Source of the DNA: Labyrinthula sp. Ha
Taxonomy: Eukaryota > Sar > Bigyra > Labyrinthulida > Labyrinthulaceae
Length of the DNA stretch: 64,000 bases
Direction: 5' to 3'
Assembly (NCBI GenBank): GCA_015227615.1
Contig: JAALGZ010000029.1
Coordinates: forward strand, 62,001 to 126,000
Of the stretch, positions 1-12,224 are shown one piece after another. The notes below the pieces were generated by a model that ran no database searches, had not been told where the DNA came from, and was given only the letters and a program-made list of their open reading frames with translations. The translations under genes and the position numbers were made by a program. The stretch's first letter is position 1, and each line of letters begins with the position of its first letter.

Positions 1-194
1 ATTTCCAGAGGAAGAAGCAGGAGAGCGGAGAAGATTGGAGTTTTGAGGACCAGTTGAAGCTGAGTCCTTTGTTAATGGGCAAGTGTGCAGGAGCTGTCAG
101 TGAGATTAAGCCTGCGAAGGAGATCATGGAGGAGATGGTTAGTACTGCAGTAGCTATTATTAAGAAAAATAGTTCTCTAGTGTCTAAGTTGTAG
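1..194 (+). CDS. 3' end of a nitronate monooxygenase-like gene (partial)
   Basis: The reading frame starting at base 3 is open to a TAG at 192-194 and gives 63 residues with no start in view, so the 5' part lies left of the window. The tail contains PLLMGKCAGAV, then SEIKPAKEIMEEMV, ending in a helix. This resembles the C-terminal end of nitronate monooxygenase / 2-nitropropane dioxygenase flavoproteins, where a 'GQ.AGL...IKPA.EIV..M' segment closes the FMN-binding TIM barrel. These enzymes oxidise alkyl nitronates using FMN. No catalytic residue can be seen in the fragment, so the family call rests on this tail alone. The base composition is coding-like, with higher GC than the sequence after the stop. 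Confidence 0.5.
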   Translation, partial: FQRKKQESGEDWSFEDQLKLSPLLMGKCAGAVSEIKPAKEIMEEMVSTAVAIIKKNSSLVSKL

Positions 195-1748
195 AGCAAT
201 AACTACTTATAGATTAACTTATGGGTTTTCGAATTTTGATAGTTGTTCTACTGAAACAGCCAGGAATACTGAGTTGCAGGATAAATTGTAAGATTTTGTA
301 CCGCAGCTGCTTGGCTGTATGTATTTCTTGTGAGAATATTAGTATTACATTTTGTTTCCAATTAATTTTTTCTAATGTACTAAATAGACACATTATGCAT
401 ACTTGGTTTTAGAGACTGAAGCTATGAAGAATGCAACAAATGTTTAGAGAGGTGGGACAAACCCCTAACATGCACAAGATATTTTTTTTTGAAGACTTTA
501 GAATCAACAGAACAGCCATAAATAGATCTTTGAGTGGATTGACTTGCAAAGATAATAGTAGATCTGCGCATCTTCTTGATCTGCAACATATGATTTCTTC
601 ATCAGAGCTTAAGCCTATTACGTGTTTGGAGTTGAGACAAGAAATAATATGTTTAATAATTTTATGAAGCAGTTCTCTTAAGTAATGGAAGCAACTTTTT
701 AAACTATATATCTCGAAAACAATAGCCAAGTATTCAGATGTTCACAATAGAAGTGGCGTAGCACTTGAATAGAGTCAACCAAGAACTCCTTTGGAGAACC
801 TATTTTTTGGGGCACGAAAGTTTTCACTTTGTACAACAGATGTTCTCTCTTACAATGGAATATATATATGTTCATTTCATGCACAGGTAGAGCAATATTG
901 ATGAAATGAGTTTGTTATGCCACAGTGTGCTCGAAACTAAACCATGCGCAGCTGGTTTTCTCTATGGAACACATACGCACATAATTGAATTGAAATGAGA
1001 ATCTAATGTTTTTCAAGATATAAATGTTTTCCTAGAGAGTCTGATGAGAATTCTTCAGTGAATGCTGCAAATAATGAAGTGCGTCGATGACTTATTTTAA
1101 CCTATAGAGAGCCCCCTTGGTGTATTTTTAGTATATGTACAGCTATCGATCATGTAATAAATAATTATCCGACTCTTTCAGGCAGCGATAGTGTGAGTGT
1201 AGACTTTAACAATGAGTTTTGATGGTTCAAATTATTTTCGTGGAATATCTAGTGGGAGAACATGCTGTAGTAAATGCGATGTGTTCGTTTCGCTAATAGC
1301 GAAGTGTGTACTAGAAAAACATTTTGCGATGGAATCAATAGTTTATGACTATTATGGCTAGTTATTAACTTAGCAATGCAATGCAATAGACATGAACCAT
1401 GAAAATATTCTGATAGCGTTGCCAAGAGCACGACCTGGTACCAGACTGTTGACATTCATTAACGGTCTAGAGTTGAAAACAATTACAACCAGATCCTCTG
1501 CACTAAAATATAGATAATGTAGGAACGTCCTGTGTATAAGAATTATACACCGATAGATAATTCAAGATGTACTGCTATATGTGGAGACTGAGCACTAGCA
1601 GTGTGTCATTCTGATGGTATCTCATCATGGAGTTAAGCTGGTTCTGATTAGGGTTAAGATTTGATATATTGATATTTCATCAATAAGATGTTTGCCTATA
1701 TTCTTTTTATTGATTTGTTCTGGCAATTCCCGAACCATTGTTTCTTTA
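195..1748. other. AT-rich spacer, no supported gene
   Basis: I see no recognisable gene. Overlapping ORFs at 409-729 (minus, 106 codons) and 431-667 (plus, 78 codons) occupy the same bases on opposite strands. Neither shows a domain, so both are left uncalled; one could be a relic. Confidence 0.5.
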
Positions 1749-1749
1749 T

Positions 1750-2127
1750 CATTGATAATAAATTGATTATTAAAACATGGCTGAGTCACAAAACCCTTGA
1801 CCAAATAACCAAAAAAATTGTTTTTATTTTTTCCACCATATGCAAAGCTTCAAGAAACTAGCCAAATGGCACAATGACACCCTGCTACTGCATTATATCC
1901 ATGTAACGTGGCCAGTTTTTAAAGTTTTTCATACGATGCAGAAACTAAATAAGAAAATTTCGCCAATTTGAAACAGTGTCGTATTGTCCATCTTTATTTT
2001 GATAACCAATTGATAATCAGACTAAAATCACAATTATTTGTTGAGAATCAAAATCCCAGTTCTCTTATTGCCAATCAGAATCAAAATGATTATCAAAGAC
2101 TTATTGATGATCCTTACCAAATTCCAC
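1750..2127 (+). repeat. Dispersed palindrome-rich repeat, copy 1 of 3
   Basis: This stretch aligns by eye with 33690-34050 and 59092-59490. Shared landmarks in the same order are an 'AATAACCA-AAAAA' block, 'GCAAAGCTTCAA', 'CATGTAACGTGGCCAGTTTT', 'TTTCATACGATGCAGAAA', 'CCATCTTTATTTTGATAA', 'AAAATCCCAGTTCT' and an 'ATTGAT' tail ending near 'CCACC'. It is rich in the inverted motif ATTGATAATCA. No long ORF and no target-site duplication were recognised. The copies are diverged, so the family is old or inactive. Its class is unknown; a non-autonomous DNA element is one possibility. Confidence 0.7.
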
Positions 2128-3154
2128 CTCTAACTTTGATGCGGCAACATTGGGTTATTTTCGGCATAACTTTAACGCGAGGCTATACGAAATGTCAAAC
2201 GGTACGGTACAAGGAAAACTCAATTCTTGTTTGAGTAGATGAAAAACCACGTAAATAAAATTTATTCCTCATCTGAAAACCATATAGCCCGAGCCCAAAG
2301 AATCCTATTCAGGTCGAACATGTGGCCCAATAAAATCGTAGTAATAACGTTCGGATAATTCATGAAACAGTGTTGAACTAGAAACAAAGAAAAAACAACT
2401 ATTATTGACATCTGGAACAAAAACCTATGTCGTTCTTGGCCGCTGAAATGCTTTCAGTCCTGCTTGAGTGCATTTGCTTCAGGGTTGGGACTGGGGTTGT
2501 CTAGCTGAGGCCTCTCCCCCGTAGCTCAAATTTTCATTTTGGTTTGTGCTCCCCTTCCCTTTCCACATAGCTTCCATCCGTTGTTGCCTAACGCATTTTC
2601 CTAAAGATTCCATATTTAGGAGATGTCTTGAAAGAACTCATTTCCCACCTTCCGAATGAACACGCTAATTTGCATCTACTTTGCCTCCACCTAGTGCGGT
2701 CTTAACTTCAACAGGAAGATGGTGTTTTTTAAAACCCCTGGTGGAAATAACCCTGGCTTTTCTTGTAGGATCTATTTCATAATGAATTGCCACATGCCCC
2801 CTATGCTTTCTTAAGGCCAAACCCAATAGGAGATGATTTCCTTTGCGAGTTTTATGCATGTATTTGATGGAAGGCGGTATACTAGCTCAACTGTAATGGA
2901 ACAGCTGTAACCAATGATTTTTGGATCATCTAAGAAGAGAAACCAGAAGGATTTAATAAAACTGTATATTTTTTGTAATATTTGTTGAAAACAATTGATA
3001 GCTCCTCTGGCTTTCAATAAGCATGTAGAAAACCAGTTCTTATCAACACAAACAGAATTTGGCAGAAGGTTTGTAAGGCAACTAAGTGAAAATGTAACAG
3101 AAAAATTAAGGTTGGGCCATATTTACGATATTTTCTTTGCCCATGAGACTTTCG

Positions 3155-3157
<3 letters not shown>
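2128..3157. other. Spacer next to the Ty3-like fossil
   Basis: No gene is supported. The part at 2440-2700 is richer in GC than its surroundings and has a short open frame on the minus strand (2665-2859) of unknown meaning. It could be the non-coding tail of the adjacent fossil, but I found no sequence shared with 8660-9290 that would mark a terminal repeat. Confidence 0.4.

Positions 3158-3189
<32 letters not shown>
3158..3189. repeat. (TA)n microsatellite
   Basis: An uninterrupted run of alternating T and A, about 16 units long. It sits just beside the integrase end of the Ty3-like fossil and is probably polymorphic in length. Confidence 0.95.
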
Positions 3190-3193
<4 letters not shown>

Positions 3194-3199
3194 CCTTAT

Positions 3200-6100
3200 T
3201 TTTTCTGTGACCTAATACGGACCGTGCCAGGTTATTCTTGTTTTCTCCTGGGCTGCCATCGTGCTCATTTCGCTGACCAAAACGTAATCACCCGGGGAGA
3301 GTTGTATCACTCTGGTTATGTTCTTCGCTCTCCTCTTGTTCTCAGCGACTCTAGCCACTCGTGTAAGTTCATATGCTCTTTCACACTTACCGTCCAATAT
3401 CTCCTTTATCTTTGTCGCTTCCTGAATAAGCTTGTCAACATCCTTTGGCTGCTTTAGCTGTTTTTTTATTCTGACGTCAAAGTGCCTAGGGTTCTGTAGA
3501 TATAACGGTGTTTCCAGTTCATAGAATAAGAACAGTTGGTTCGATGTACATCCGCCCCTTCTCTCCGAGGGCTTGTTGTTAACTATGTAATTTAATAACG
3601 GAATTAAACTCGGCCACTGCGTCTCGTGTAGGGAGTATTGTGATATCAGCGCTCTCATATGCTTCAAGATCACTGAGTTAGTTGTTTCGACCGCGCTGCT
3701 TGTCCAAGGCGCATATGCTATGCTGAATGACTGCTCAAAACTGATGCTGCGCGTCAGTTCTTCCATGAGTGCGTTAGCGAAGTGGGAAGCGTTGTCAATT
3801 ACCAGGAGAAACTATGGGTCAAACCCAAAATCTCATCTCCATTTTAATAGTGTATCGACTAATGCTTCTGATGAAGCCGTCTCTGAGAAGGTCAACTGAG
3901 TCTTTCTGGCGCATCCCTCCAATACGACTAGTATATAGCCAACTGTGTTGACATAAAGGAAGTCAGTGTGTAATATCTGTCTCCTGTTCGTCGCTAGCTG
4001 TGTTAGATTATAAGGTCTTCTAATAAGGCGAGGGGATTCTACAGCAGTGTGGGCACCTTCGCCTAAATGATATAAGCAAAAGGTCTACATCCGACTTCTT
4101 TAAACCTTCGAAGTGAAATTTTTTCAGTTGTGCTCTCTCCTCAATGCTAGAGGGGAGTCCCCTCGAGATATGGAGTCCTAATATTACATGGGTCACCAAC
4201 TCTTCCGGTATTACCATTTTCTTGTTTTTGTAGTAAATACCCTCCTTTCTGTCGTATTCATTCCTATTAGCCAGTTCCTGCTGTGCTTCTACTATTTCTG
4301 CCTCGGTGAAGGGCTTCCATGTTTTGTCCAAGTAACATGGACTCAGAAAGCTCACATGCTGCCTTATCAAATCATCTCTAAATCCTTGAAGTTCCTCGGG
4401 GACTTCAGTTTCCTTTGCCGTCAAGTATTCTACATTTTTGCTAGCTGTTGTCATCGCTCATTCCTTTATGAGCATATCTCGTTTGACATCCGTCCATTCT
4501 TCCCCCTTGAATAAGATAAAGTCCCCTTGATTCAGAGTTAGTGTACTGCTCGATTCGTCATGGCTGAAACTAAACTCTTCTCCTTCTATGTTAATACAGA
4601 AATTTGCTCTTCTTAGGTCCAGCAGCTTCCCGTCTTTATCCTCATGTGCCTCGTGCACCCATCTTGTTAAAATGTCCGTCATGAAGTTGTCCCGTGAGCT
4701 GAGATGAAACACCGTCAGATCCACTTCCTGCAACCTAATACTCCATGTATGTAATCTCTCCCAGTAAATCCTTTTTTCGTTTTTCTGAGACTTCAATATC
4801 GTCAAAAGGGCTTTATGGTCCGTATATAAGAATATTCCTGCTCGATGCGTTTTAATAATAAAGTCAATTCTCTCGAATGAGTAGATGACTGGATACAGCT
4901 CTTTGCTGCTTATATGCCACCTAGTTTCATTCTCTTTGAACTTTCCACTTAAGAATAAGAGTGTTCGTGGTCGTAGTCCATGTACATTAATTGAAATGTT
5001 CTCCATGTCATCTTGGGATACCGAAAGCGGCCAAACAAACTTGGACGAGTCCGTGAATAACAAAATCGGAGACTTCTCATCGTAGTTTGCCAAGAAACGC
5101 TTGCTCGAGTCTTTGAGTATTGTCTTTATCTCGGAATAAGCTTCTTCCATTTGCTTGGTCCATTTTATTGGGATTCGCTGTTTTTCAACTTGTTTTAGCA
5201 TTTTCCCTTGCAAATTGGCTTGTTCATTAAAAGGTAGTCGTAGCTCTGCAAACTTTGGTATATTCGGTCCTAGCCAGTTCAATAAGTATATTAACTGAGC
5301 TGCTTGATGTTTAAATTCCGGCTTAGACATGTTCATTATTCCCTCATAGTATTTCTCCGCTAAGTTCCAAGACCCACTTCTTATTTCTCGACCGCACCAA
5401 ACTAGGGGTTTCTCTAAGAATTCACACTCTCGTAAATTGAAACGAATATTTCTTTTTGCCGCACGCTTAAGTATCTCTTCCAACATGTCCATTAGGTCTT
5501 TGTACGTTTCCGAATATAAGATTAAGTCATCAAGCCATGCTAGAGCACCAGTTTTTGGTCTGCAAAAGAATCTTGTCCCGGCGTTTTCGTCGTCAATTAT
5601 ATCATTTACAATTCTGCCACAAAATAGTACGGCGTATTCGTCCAGCCCATCGGAGCCCCGTTTAATTGCCAGCCCCTCCTTGTTATAAGGGTTAAGTACT
5701 TCCTGTGCTCGGGTTTCGTAGAAAGAAAATCGAACCCGGACAAAATATCCAGCATCAAGTAATACTTTGTAGCTCTCAAACTGGTCATTTGTCTCTCAAC
5801 GTTAGGTAAATCTAAACTGGTGCATATGATGATATCATTTAACTGCACCATATTTGCTACCATTCTGTACCTATTTAACAAGTTTTCTTCGTTACATTTC
5901 TGTTTCTCTTCCACGCTTAGGTTTTCCCATATACCAGGGGTTTTTTTTTTCTTTGGAACTACAAATATTGGGAACCCCCATAGTGGGTTCTTAGATGATT
6001 CGGCTATACCAGCCTTCTGCAAACTAATGAACTTTCTTTGTATGAACTCCTGTTCTTCATTTGTAAAGCGATAGCCACTACATTTATCATCCTTGTGTCC

Positions 6101-8660
6101 CGGCACTAAATCCACCTCAACAGGAGTAAGGTAGGACATATGAGCATTGTCTTGTTCCAGTCCAAAGCTAGAAAGGTTTGCTCTCAGCATGTTCTCTAAA
6201 TATGGCTTTTATTCCTTAGCTGTTTCACTGGCTTCAATCTCTTGACTGGTCATTTTCCCCATATTTTCTTTTTCCTATTCAACCGAAATTTTCCGCTCTC
6301 CGAGTCACTTTTCATTGAACTAATCGGGTATTCTGTCTAGCATGTTCTTTATTAAAATAGGCTTTACATCTCTTTGTTGATCTACCAACTCCGCAAGCTC
6401 ATCTGCCATTAATGCATCTATCTCATTTAATGGGGTTACTTCTAACTTGGATATTTTGATTGACTCGTTTTTAGTAGTGACCGCGTCAACCATTAATTCT
6501 TGGGTGTTAAATATCTTCCTGAATAGTTTATATAATTCTTTTTCCTTTGAATCGGTTAGAATCGCAACATCTTTTCTTTTCTAAAAGTGAAAGGAATGTT
6601 GACTGGTTTTGTTTCTTCGGCAAATTAGATACTTTGTATCAAAGTGTTCAACAAAATGACCTTGACTAAGCTTTTGGCCCGGACTGTATAAAACTAGTTG
6701 TTCAATAAAACTGTAACCTTCCTTCATCAGAAACTCTAGGACTTCCTGTATATTCTTATAACACACCTGGACAGCTAAAAGCTCATAATCTTTGCCGATA
6801 AAATTTTTCTTTAGTATTACAATAGGTAGTTCCTCTTTGTAACGGACGTGTATGAACAGAACTTGGGGCCGCTTTAGAATCGGCTTCTGTTCTGCAAATC
6901 TTGAACCAACTAGTTTCTTAAAGTTATTTTCCGGCACCAAAAAAGCGTTTCCTGCTCATTCTTGCCTACCTCCTATGCATGCGGATTTGCTTGTGGTGCA
7001 TTTTTAGGTCTAACCTTAGACTATACTTATTCAGGGCATTTAGGCCTATGAGAATTTCCGCCTAATTTTTATGGTCCATGCAATAGAATTTCTGTTTATT
7101 CATTGATAATTTTAGGTCGCTCTGGACCAACATGGCGTCAGATGGAACTATTTTCTTGATCTTGTAGCGCATCTTGCTTGAAAATTCTATTTCTAAAACG
7201 TATTGAGGGTCTTAGACTGACTTCGCAAACTTGGGCATAATCGAAAGTGGAGCGATATTACGGTCTGAACCTGTGTCGGCTATTCCGTTTACCACTTCGA
7301 AGGATCCGGTCTTCACGTTCTTTAAATGTAAGTGTAGCTTATGCGCTTCTTCGCCCAATCTTATCAACTTTATCACCTTAACTTTTTTTACTTCATGTTC
7401 TGGCTTAGCTATAGAAGGCTTCTCGCTTTTAGTAACTTTAGTTGCTCTAACCTTCGGTTTTTGTTTCTCCGCCACGAAACTTCTAGAATACAGCAACTCC
7501 TTGAAATCCTTCATAGACCAGAGTTGCTTATTAGAACTCACCTCATCTGCAGATATCTCAAATGATGAGGGTAAAGCGTTAACCATGATCTTTATAATTT
7601 TCTTGAAATGTAGCTTCTTTTCCTTTGGAGTTAAATCCGAGAAGAACATATCAACGTCATCGAAAAAGTTGTCAACCTGTTCGTTACCACCTATAACATT
7701 TCTGAGCCACGTTAGGTTATCTTTCATTCCATTGATAGCATTCTTTTTATTCCTTGCCTTGAACTTGGTTCTTTTATTCTCCATATAAGCTTCAACCGCT
7801 CTCGTAGCTTCAACATTTACCCCTTTTGCCTTGATCGTATCGTAAACTTTTTTAGATAAAAAAATCTGTATTTTCATGCCCTTGACATTCTGCTTCAAGG
7901 TCGTGAACTCGTGCATGAACTCATCAACCTTAGTTCCTTCCAATGTTTTGAGCTTTACAGGCTGCGCAAACGGAACGTATTGCCTTGACAATGTGTCCAC
8001 CGCCGAGAGGTTTGTCTTTTGACTCCACTGCTTATACTTCCAGCGTCTGATTCGCTTAATAATTCCTCAGAAAAACGTCTGGGGTCCGATAATGAAGTCT
8101 GCTTCGGTTCCGTTGTATCTTTTCTACTGCTTTTCGATATATTTTTGTGCATCTTTGACTTCTTTGGTCTCTTCTCTTTGGTTGCAGTTGGACTCGAACT
8201 GTCTTCGTCCTTTTCCTTCTTCTTCTTGTGCAACTGTTCCTGGACCGTAGTGATTGCGATCTTTTTTATGCTACTCTCAAGGGTTCCCATGAAAACGTCG
8301 CTGGTTAGTATAGCCTGGAGCTGAGTCTTTATACTTTGTGTAACCGCTCCCGTGGGGCTAAAGGCCTTAACCAATTGCTTACTCACTTCCTGTTCCAAAG
8401 CCAAAGGATTTGAAGTTTCAGTTTCCTGGGGCATGGGTACCTCCTTATTGTGTTCTTGCTCCAGGAATGTTTTAACCTCCTCAACTGTAAGACTTACTTC
8501 CCTGTCACTGTGTGTTTCCATAAATGACTCGTCCTCATTTTTGTCGGTCTCTGGAGTCATTGCCTCTTGACCGGCGGTTTCATTTTTCTTATCGGGTTTT
8601 TCGGCTTCATGGGAAGGCTTTTTGCCTTTCTTCTGTGTTCCAGGGGGAGTCATTAGTCTT
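3200..8660 (-). mobile_element. Ty3/gypsy-like LTR-retrotransposon fossil, broken
   Basis: A retroelement read from right to left. In its own order the parts are: a lysine- and glutamate-rich gag-like region (about 8.65-7.3 kb), an aspartic-protease signature (DTGS type) near 7.25 kb, reverse transcriptase (about 6.2-5.6 kb), Ty3-type RNase H (about 5.2-4.6 kb), and integrase (about 4.4-3.2 kb) ending in a GPY/F-type module. The order PR-RT-RH-IN and the GPY end place it in the Ty3/gypsy group, chromovirus-like. The element is broken, with roughly five or more breaks, and cannot be active. No pair of long terminal repeats was recognised, so it cannot be dated by LTR divergence. The conserved motifs are still easy to read, so it is not very ancient. 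Confidence 0.88.
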
Positions 8661-9290
8661 TTCCTGTATCTCTCTAAATAACTTTTTACGTTATTCGAAT
8701 AATATCACGTAATCTAGGTAGATTGATCTGAAGTCTTCTTCTGTATTGCAAACTTAGATCTTAAATTGAAGTGCTAACGGCTAGGTCTTACTAAACATTC
8801 CAACGGCTTATTACACACTATATCACATTAGGAAAGCCAGGCAGCCTAGTCCACATAGGGTGGACAATACGAACATGCTTTCCTCTCAAGCATTCTAACT
8901 CGTTTTCATGAACTTAATTTTCATGCAAGGTTCTAATAACGCTAAAATCCGTCAAGGCCTCCCAATAGAAAACCTGTAACTCTATATGGAGTTTGACAAA
9001 AGATGATGTTGCTGCTAACTACCCACCTTACAGATACTCGATAATGGCAACTCCACTTCCCTTGAGAATAGGCAGATTTTTTTATATGAACTTGGCCCAG
9101 AAAAATAAAAACTTGTGAACAGGAACAAAATTGATAGAAAACTTTAACATCAAGTTTGTTCAGGGTACAGTTAACGGCTTAGAAAATATTCCTTTCAAAG
9201 CACTTCACGCAGTACAACGAACTAGAAGAACTGTGATGAACTAGCTTCAAGCCATAAGCGGTTCTTGTGCAATGTTTCGGCGTTTTATGT
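8661..9290. other. Spacer between the fossil and the TPR gene
   Basis: No ORF or known motif. The first few hundred bases are probably the 5' non-coding part of the Ty3-like fossil. The rest is the 3' side of the TPR gene, whose stop codon is at 9291-9293. Confidence 0.45.
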
Positions 9291-10904
9291 CTAGGAGTCA
9301 TTCTTTCTGAAAAGAGCAAAAACAGTAGCCGCCACCGCAACAACTCCTACTGCAATTCCAACATAAAGTATAAGGTCGTCTTTGTTTATCTCAATTACTT
9401 CTTTCTTCTGTGTTGCTTGTTCTTGTTTCTTGGATACTGGCTTGGGTTCTGGGTGCTTAACCTCTGGCTTTTTATCCTCAGCGCTTTTTTCCTGAGCAAG
9501 ATCAGCTATATTTCCTCTATAGTCTTTTTGCCTCTCAACAAATGTTTTGACTTCTTGATCTGGGGGCAATAAAAGGGCGGCTTGCATCTTTTTCTTCAAC
9601 TGTTCAACTAAGTCTGGGAACTCATCTCCAAAATCCGCTGGATTTTTCAGACCAATTAACAGATTTCTAACAATTTCTTCTGTCTCATTTCCGTATTTTT
9701 TTGTAATTTTAAAATTGGCAGTTTGAAAAGACACATTTAACAGTGAAATATATTTTTTCCTTTCAGGACTGTCATTCTGAAGGGGCATCAACCGTTGATT
9801 CTCAGGAAATATTTCTAAAGCTTCTAGGATATATCCTTTAATTTTTTCTCCACTACCCATGGCTTTCACCTGTTTCGCAATTTCACTATTTTCGTCAGTC
9901 TCTAATCCTCCTCGTTTCATCTTCACCAGAGCAATTCCTTCAAACGTTTCTGGTCTTGCATCGCCTTCAAGAAGTGGATCGGCACTGCAAATCCAAAGTT
10001 CCTCACCTTCTAATTTAGTAATATATCTGACAATTTCGGATGTTTGTCCAGTCTGCGCAGTCGTCTGTGGATCAAAAGTTACTGTCATGTCCATCTTAAA
10101 ATGGTTTCTACGCTTATCATAATCTAAAAATAAATCCGCAGTCACTGTTCGATCTAAAATATGAACTTGAACTTGTTTCTCAGAAAGGAAGTCAAGCTCC
10201 TGCTCATATCCTCCAAGCTCTTGATTTACTGTGGCGTTCCATTTTCCCTTTATCTTTTCAAAGAACTCGGTTACCTTTTTTTTCTTAATATTCTCCTGAA
10301 TACTCTGGAATGACGATAATAACTTCTTTCCCTTTTGTTTATCATAATGTTTTCCTTTTGTAATAGCCTCTTCTGCTTTAGTCAGCTCATTTGATTCAAG
10401 GTAAGCGTGTGCTAACCTCAGATATCCTTTAGGCCAAGTTGGTTCCAACTCTGTGCATTTTAAAGCATCTTGCAGTGCTTCCTCATATCTTTTTTTCCTC
10501 ATAAGTGCAGCACATCTGTTAGAATAGAATATATGATTATCAGGTTGGTGCTCTATTGCCTTTGTATACAAACTAATAGCTTCTTCGAGATCATTCTTCT
10601 TTATTGCCTCGTTTCCTTTCTCTTTGTACTCCAAAGCCAGTGCAAAATTATCCTTTACAGTATCTTCCTTTATAGCTTCAGTTTTCTCTTCCATTATATT
10701 ATTTGCTTGTTCTTCAATTGAGAAAACGCTTCTTTTCTTGTCCGTTCGAGAACTTTGCTCAGCTGACTGCTGATCAGACGTGGCTTCAGAAGAGTTTTTG
10801 TTGCCTTTATTCAAGTCTTTCACTTCTTGAGAAATATCTCCATCTATGGATGGGACGTGGTGATCACCAGACGTTTCTGTGGACCTTGCGGTGTTTTCGC
10901 TCAT
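9291..10904 (-). CDS. Tail-anchored TPR co-chaperone-like protein
   Basis: A 537-residue protein. Residues about 86-190 form three tetratricopeptide repeats of the Sti1/HOP type, with carboxylate-clamp positions visible in EYKEKGNEA, YSNRCAAL and WPKGYLRLAHA. Such domains bind the EEVD tails of Hsp70 or Hsp90. Residues about 230-335 form a beta-rich middle region I do not recognise. A charged lysine/proline-rich stretch (about 455-508) precedes a single C-terminal membrane span (about 511-532) and the short tail RKNDS, which is a tail-anchor architecture. By analogy (OEP61/TPR7-like docking proteins) it would sit on the ER or another organelle surface and receive chaperone-bound precursors; the membrane is not resolved. 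The acidic, serine-rich N-terminus looks disordered. The gene is intronless, and the start is the first ATG of the frame. Confidence 0.8.
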   Translation of the reverse strand: MSENTARSTETSGDHHVPSIDGDISQEVKDLNKGNKNSSEATSDQQSAEQSSRTDKKRSVFSIEEQANNIMEEKTEAIKEDTVKDNFALALEYKEKGNEAIKKNDLEEAISLYTKAIEHQPDNHIFYSNRCAALMRKKRYEEALQDALKCTELEPTWPKGYLRLAHAYLESNELTKAEEAITKGKHYDKQKGKKLLSSFQSIQENIKKKKVTEFFEKIKGKWNATVNQELGGYEQELDFLSEKQVQVHILDRTVTADLFLDYDKRRNHFKMDMTVTFDPQTTAQTGQTSEIVRYITKLEGEELWICSADPLLEGDARPETFEGIALVKMKRGGLETDENSEIAKQVKAMGSGEKIKGYILEALEIFPENQRLMPLQNDSPERKKYISLLNVSFQTANFKITKKYGNETEEIVRNLLIGLKNPADFGDEFPDLVEQLKKKMQAALLLPPDQEVKTFVERQKDYRGNIADLAQEKSAEDKKPEVKHPEPKPVSKKQEQATQKKEVIEINKDDLILYVGIAVGVVAVAATVFALFRKNDS

Positions 10905-11075
10905 TTCTTTGGATATCTATTTCCTGTTTTCTCGAATTGATCTTGTTAGGAGTGCTTAATGACGTGGCATCTGCAGGAGATAAGCTTCGTAAGAATACAA
11001 CGGATAACTCCAGCAACATGTATTCGTTTAACACAATGCCTGCACTTAACGGTTAATAAAGTTGTTGCAGAATAA

Positions 11076-12224
11076 TTATTTTAAAGTATCACAACAACAA
11101 GAAAGTTGTGAGGTTTCCATTAATTTAAATGAATTTGGACAAACCTCGTTTCTGAGTCCACCAAGATAACTATCTTTATAGGCTTCTATTCCCTGTTTGC
11201 ATGCTCTGACCTCATAAGGTCCAGTTCTATGGTGCCAAAGGTGCATGAGTGTTAAATCTTTACCAAATATTTCCTGAAAACCAAGTCTGTAGTCCTGAAA
11301 CTCACTGAAACTTTTTAAAAACTCGTGTCTTTCCTCATACCCAAAGGGGTACACATCCTCTTCCGCAACCAAACTTAATCCTTTTCCTTTAATGTTTTCC
11401 TCTAACTTCTCTTCTCCTCCAAAGAACCTTGTCCATAGCGCTGGTCCTTGGTCTCCCCAAACTTTTGAAGAAAAACCTGATTTAAACTCTTCCATAACAG
11501 CGAAAAGCACTTTTCTATTCTTCCCTGTAAATTTAAGAAATGCATTGTTCAATCGTCCATCATCAGCCTTTGCAATCCCATCCTCTAATCTTGTAGGATC
11601 TTGAAATGCAAGCATATCCAAGTCAAGATAAACCCCTCCATACTTGTAAAGTACAGCTAGCCGAAATCCATCAGCTAAATTAACTTCAGATAATCTTGGT
11701 GCCTTTTTCCTATCACCTTTGAAAAATTCAATAGTCGCTTTGAAAAGATTCTCAAGCGGTGTGTCAGCTAGAATCACCTCAAAATTCACTTTGATTATGT
11801 TCACAGTTACTTTTGCACTGAGTTCATTTGATCTTTTGAGATTTTCAAGTAGTTCCTGGTAAAACGGAGATTTTATGTGTAAGAAGTCTGCAACCCAGAT
11901 AAAGATCTCACTTTCCTTCTCAAGGGTTTTGAGGACAGATTCAAGAGCACAAAGATGACTTGGTTTAAGTTGTGGGTATAGCGCATTGAAATGAACAATA
12001 TTTTTAGTTTCAGAGAAAGAAATTTGTTTTGGAACAGTTTCAAGGTATGAAATGTTCGTCTTAGCTAACACACTTCTACTAAAATATGACGCTATTGGAG
12101 AAGCACTCACAATACTTTTCTTCTCGCCTTGGTGAATGAACATAGTTTCTAGAAACAGAAGTGAAAGTAAAGTAAGAAAAAACAAAATGTTTTTTGGAGC
12201 TACGCGAGTGTGATACTTTTTCAT
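11076..12224 (-). CDS. Type II membrane glycosyltransferase, GT32-like (DXD sugar-binding region)
   Basis: 382 residues. A short basic cytosolic tail and one signal anchor (about 12-30) predict a Golgi or ER lumenal enzyme. The core has NLADGFRLAVLYKYGG followed by VYLDLD, with the DXD metal/nucleotide-sugar motif at 201-203, as in the Gly_transf_sug family (Och1-like, alpha-1,4-galactosyltransferase). The later block WGDQGPALWTRFF (about 256-268) matches the family's 'G.QGP.L.TR' acceptor-side motif, and VYPFGY (about 291-296) resembles the 'F.P..W' region of alpha-1,4-glycosyltransferases. Donor and acceptor sugars cannot be told from sequence. The end is unusual, with three consecutive cysteines near the C-terminus. 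It is intronless, with its stop about 170 bp upstream of the TPR gene's start, on the same strand. Confidence 0.85.
   Translation of the reverse strand: MKKYHTRVAPKNILFFLTLLSLLFLETMFIHQGEKKSIVSASPIASYFSRSVLAKTNISYLETVPKQISFSETKNIVHFNALYPQLKPSHLCALESVLKTLEKESEIFIWVADFLHIKSPFYQELLENLKRSNELSAKVTVNIIKVNFEVILADTPLENLFKATIEFFKGDRKKAPRLSEVNLADGFRLAVLYKYGGVYLDLDMLAFQDPTRLEDGIAKADDGRLNNAFLKFTGKNRKVLFAVMEEFKSGFSSKVWGDQGPALWTRFFGGEEKLEENIKGKGLSLVAEEDVYPFGYEERHEFLKSFSEFQDYRLGFQEIFGKDLTLMHLWHHRTGPYEVRACKQGIEAYKDSYLGGLRNEVCPNSFKLMETSQLSCCCDTLK

Noticed and set aside
409-729. 106-codon minus-strand ORF
   Set aside because: It overlaps an opposite-strand ORF, has no domain, and its composition matches AT-rich spacer.
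2665-2859. Small basic protein on the minus strand
   Set aside because: It starts and ends in degraded sequence beside the Ty3-like fossil and shows no family; treated as relic sequence.
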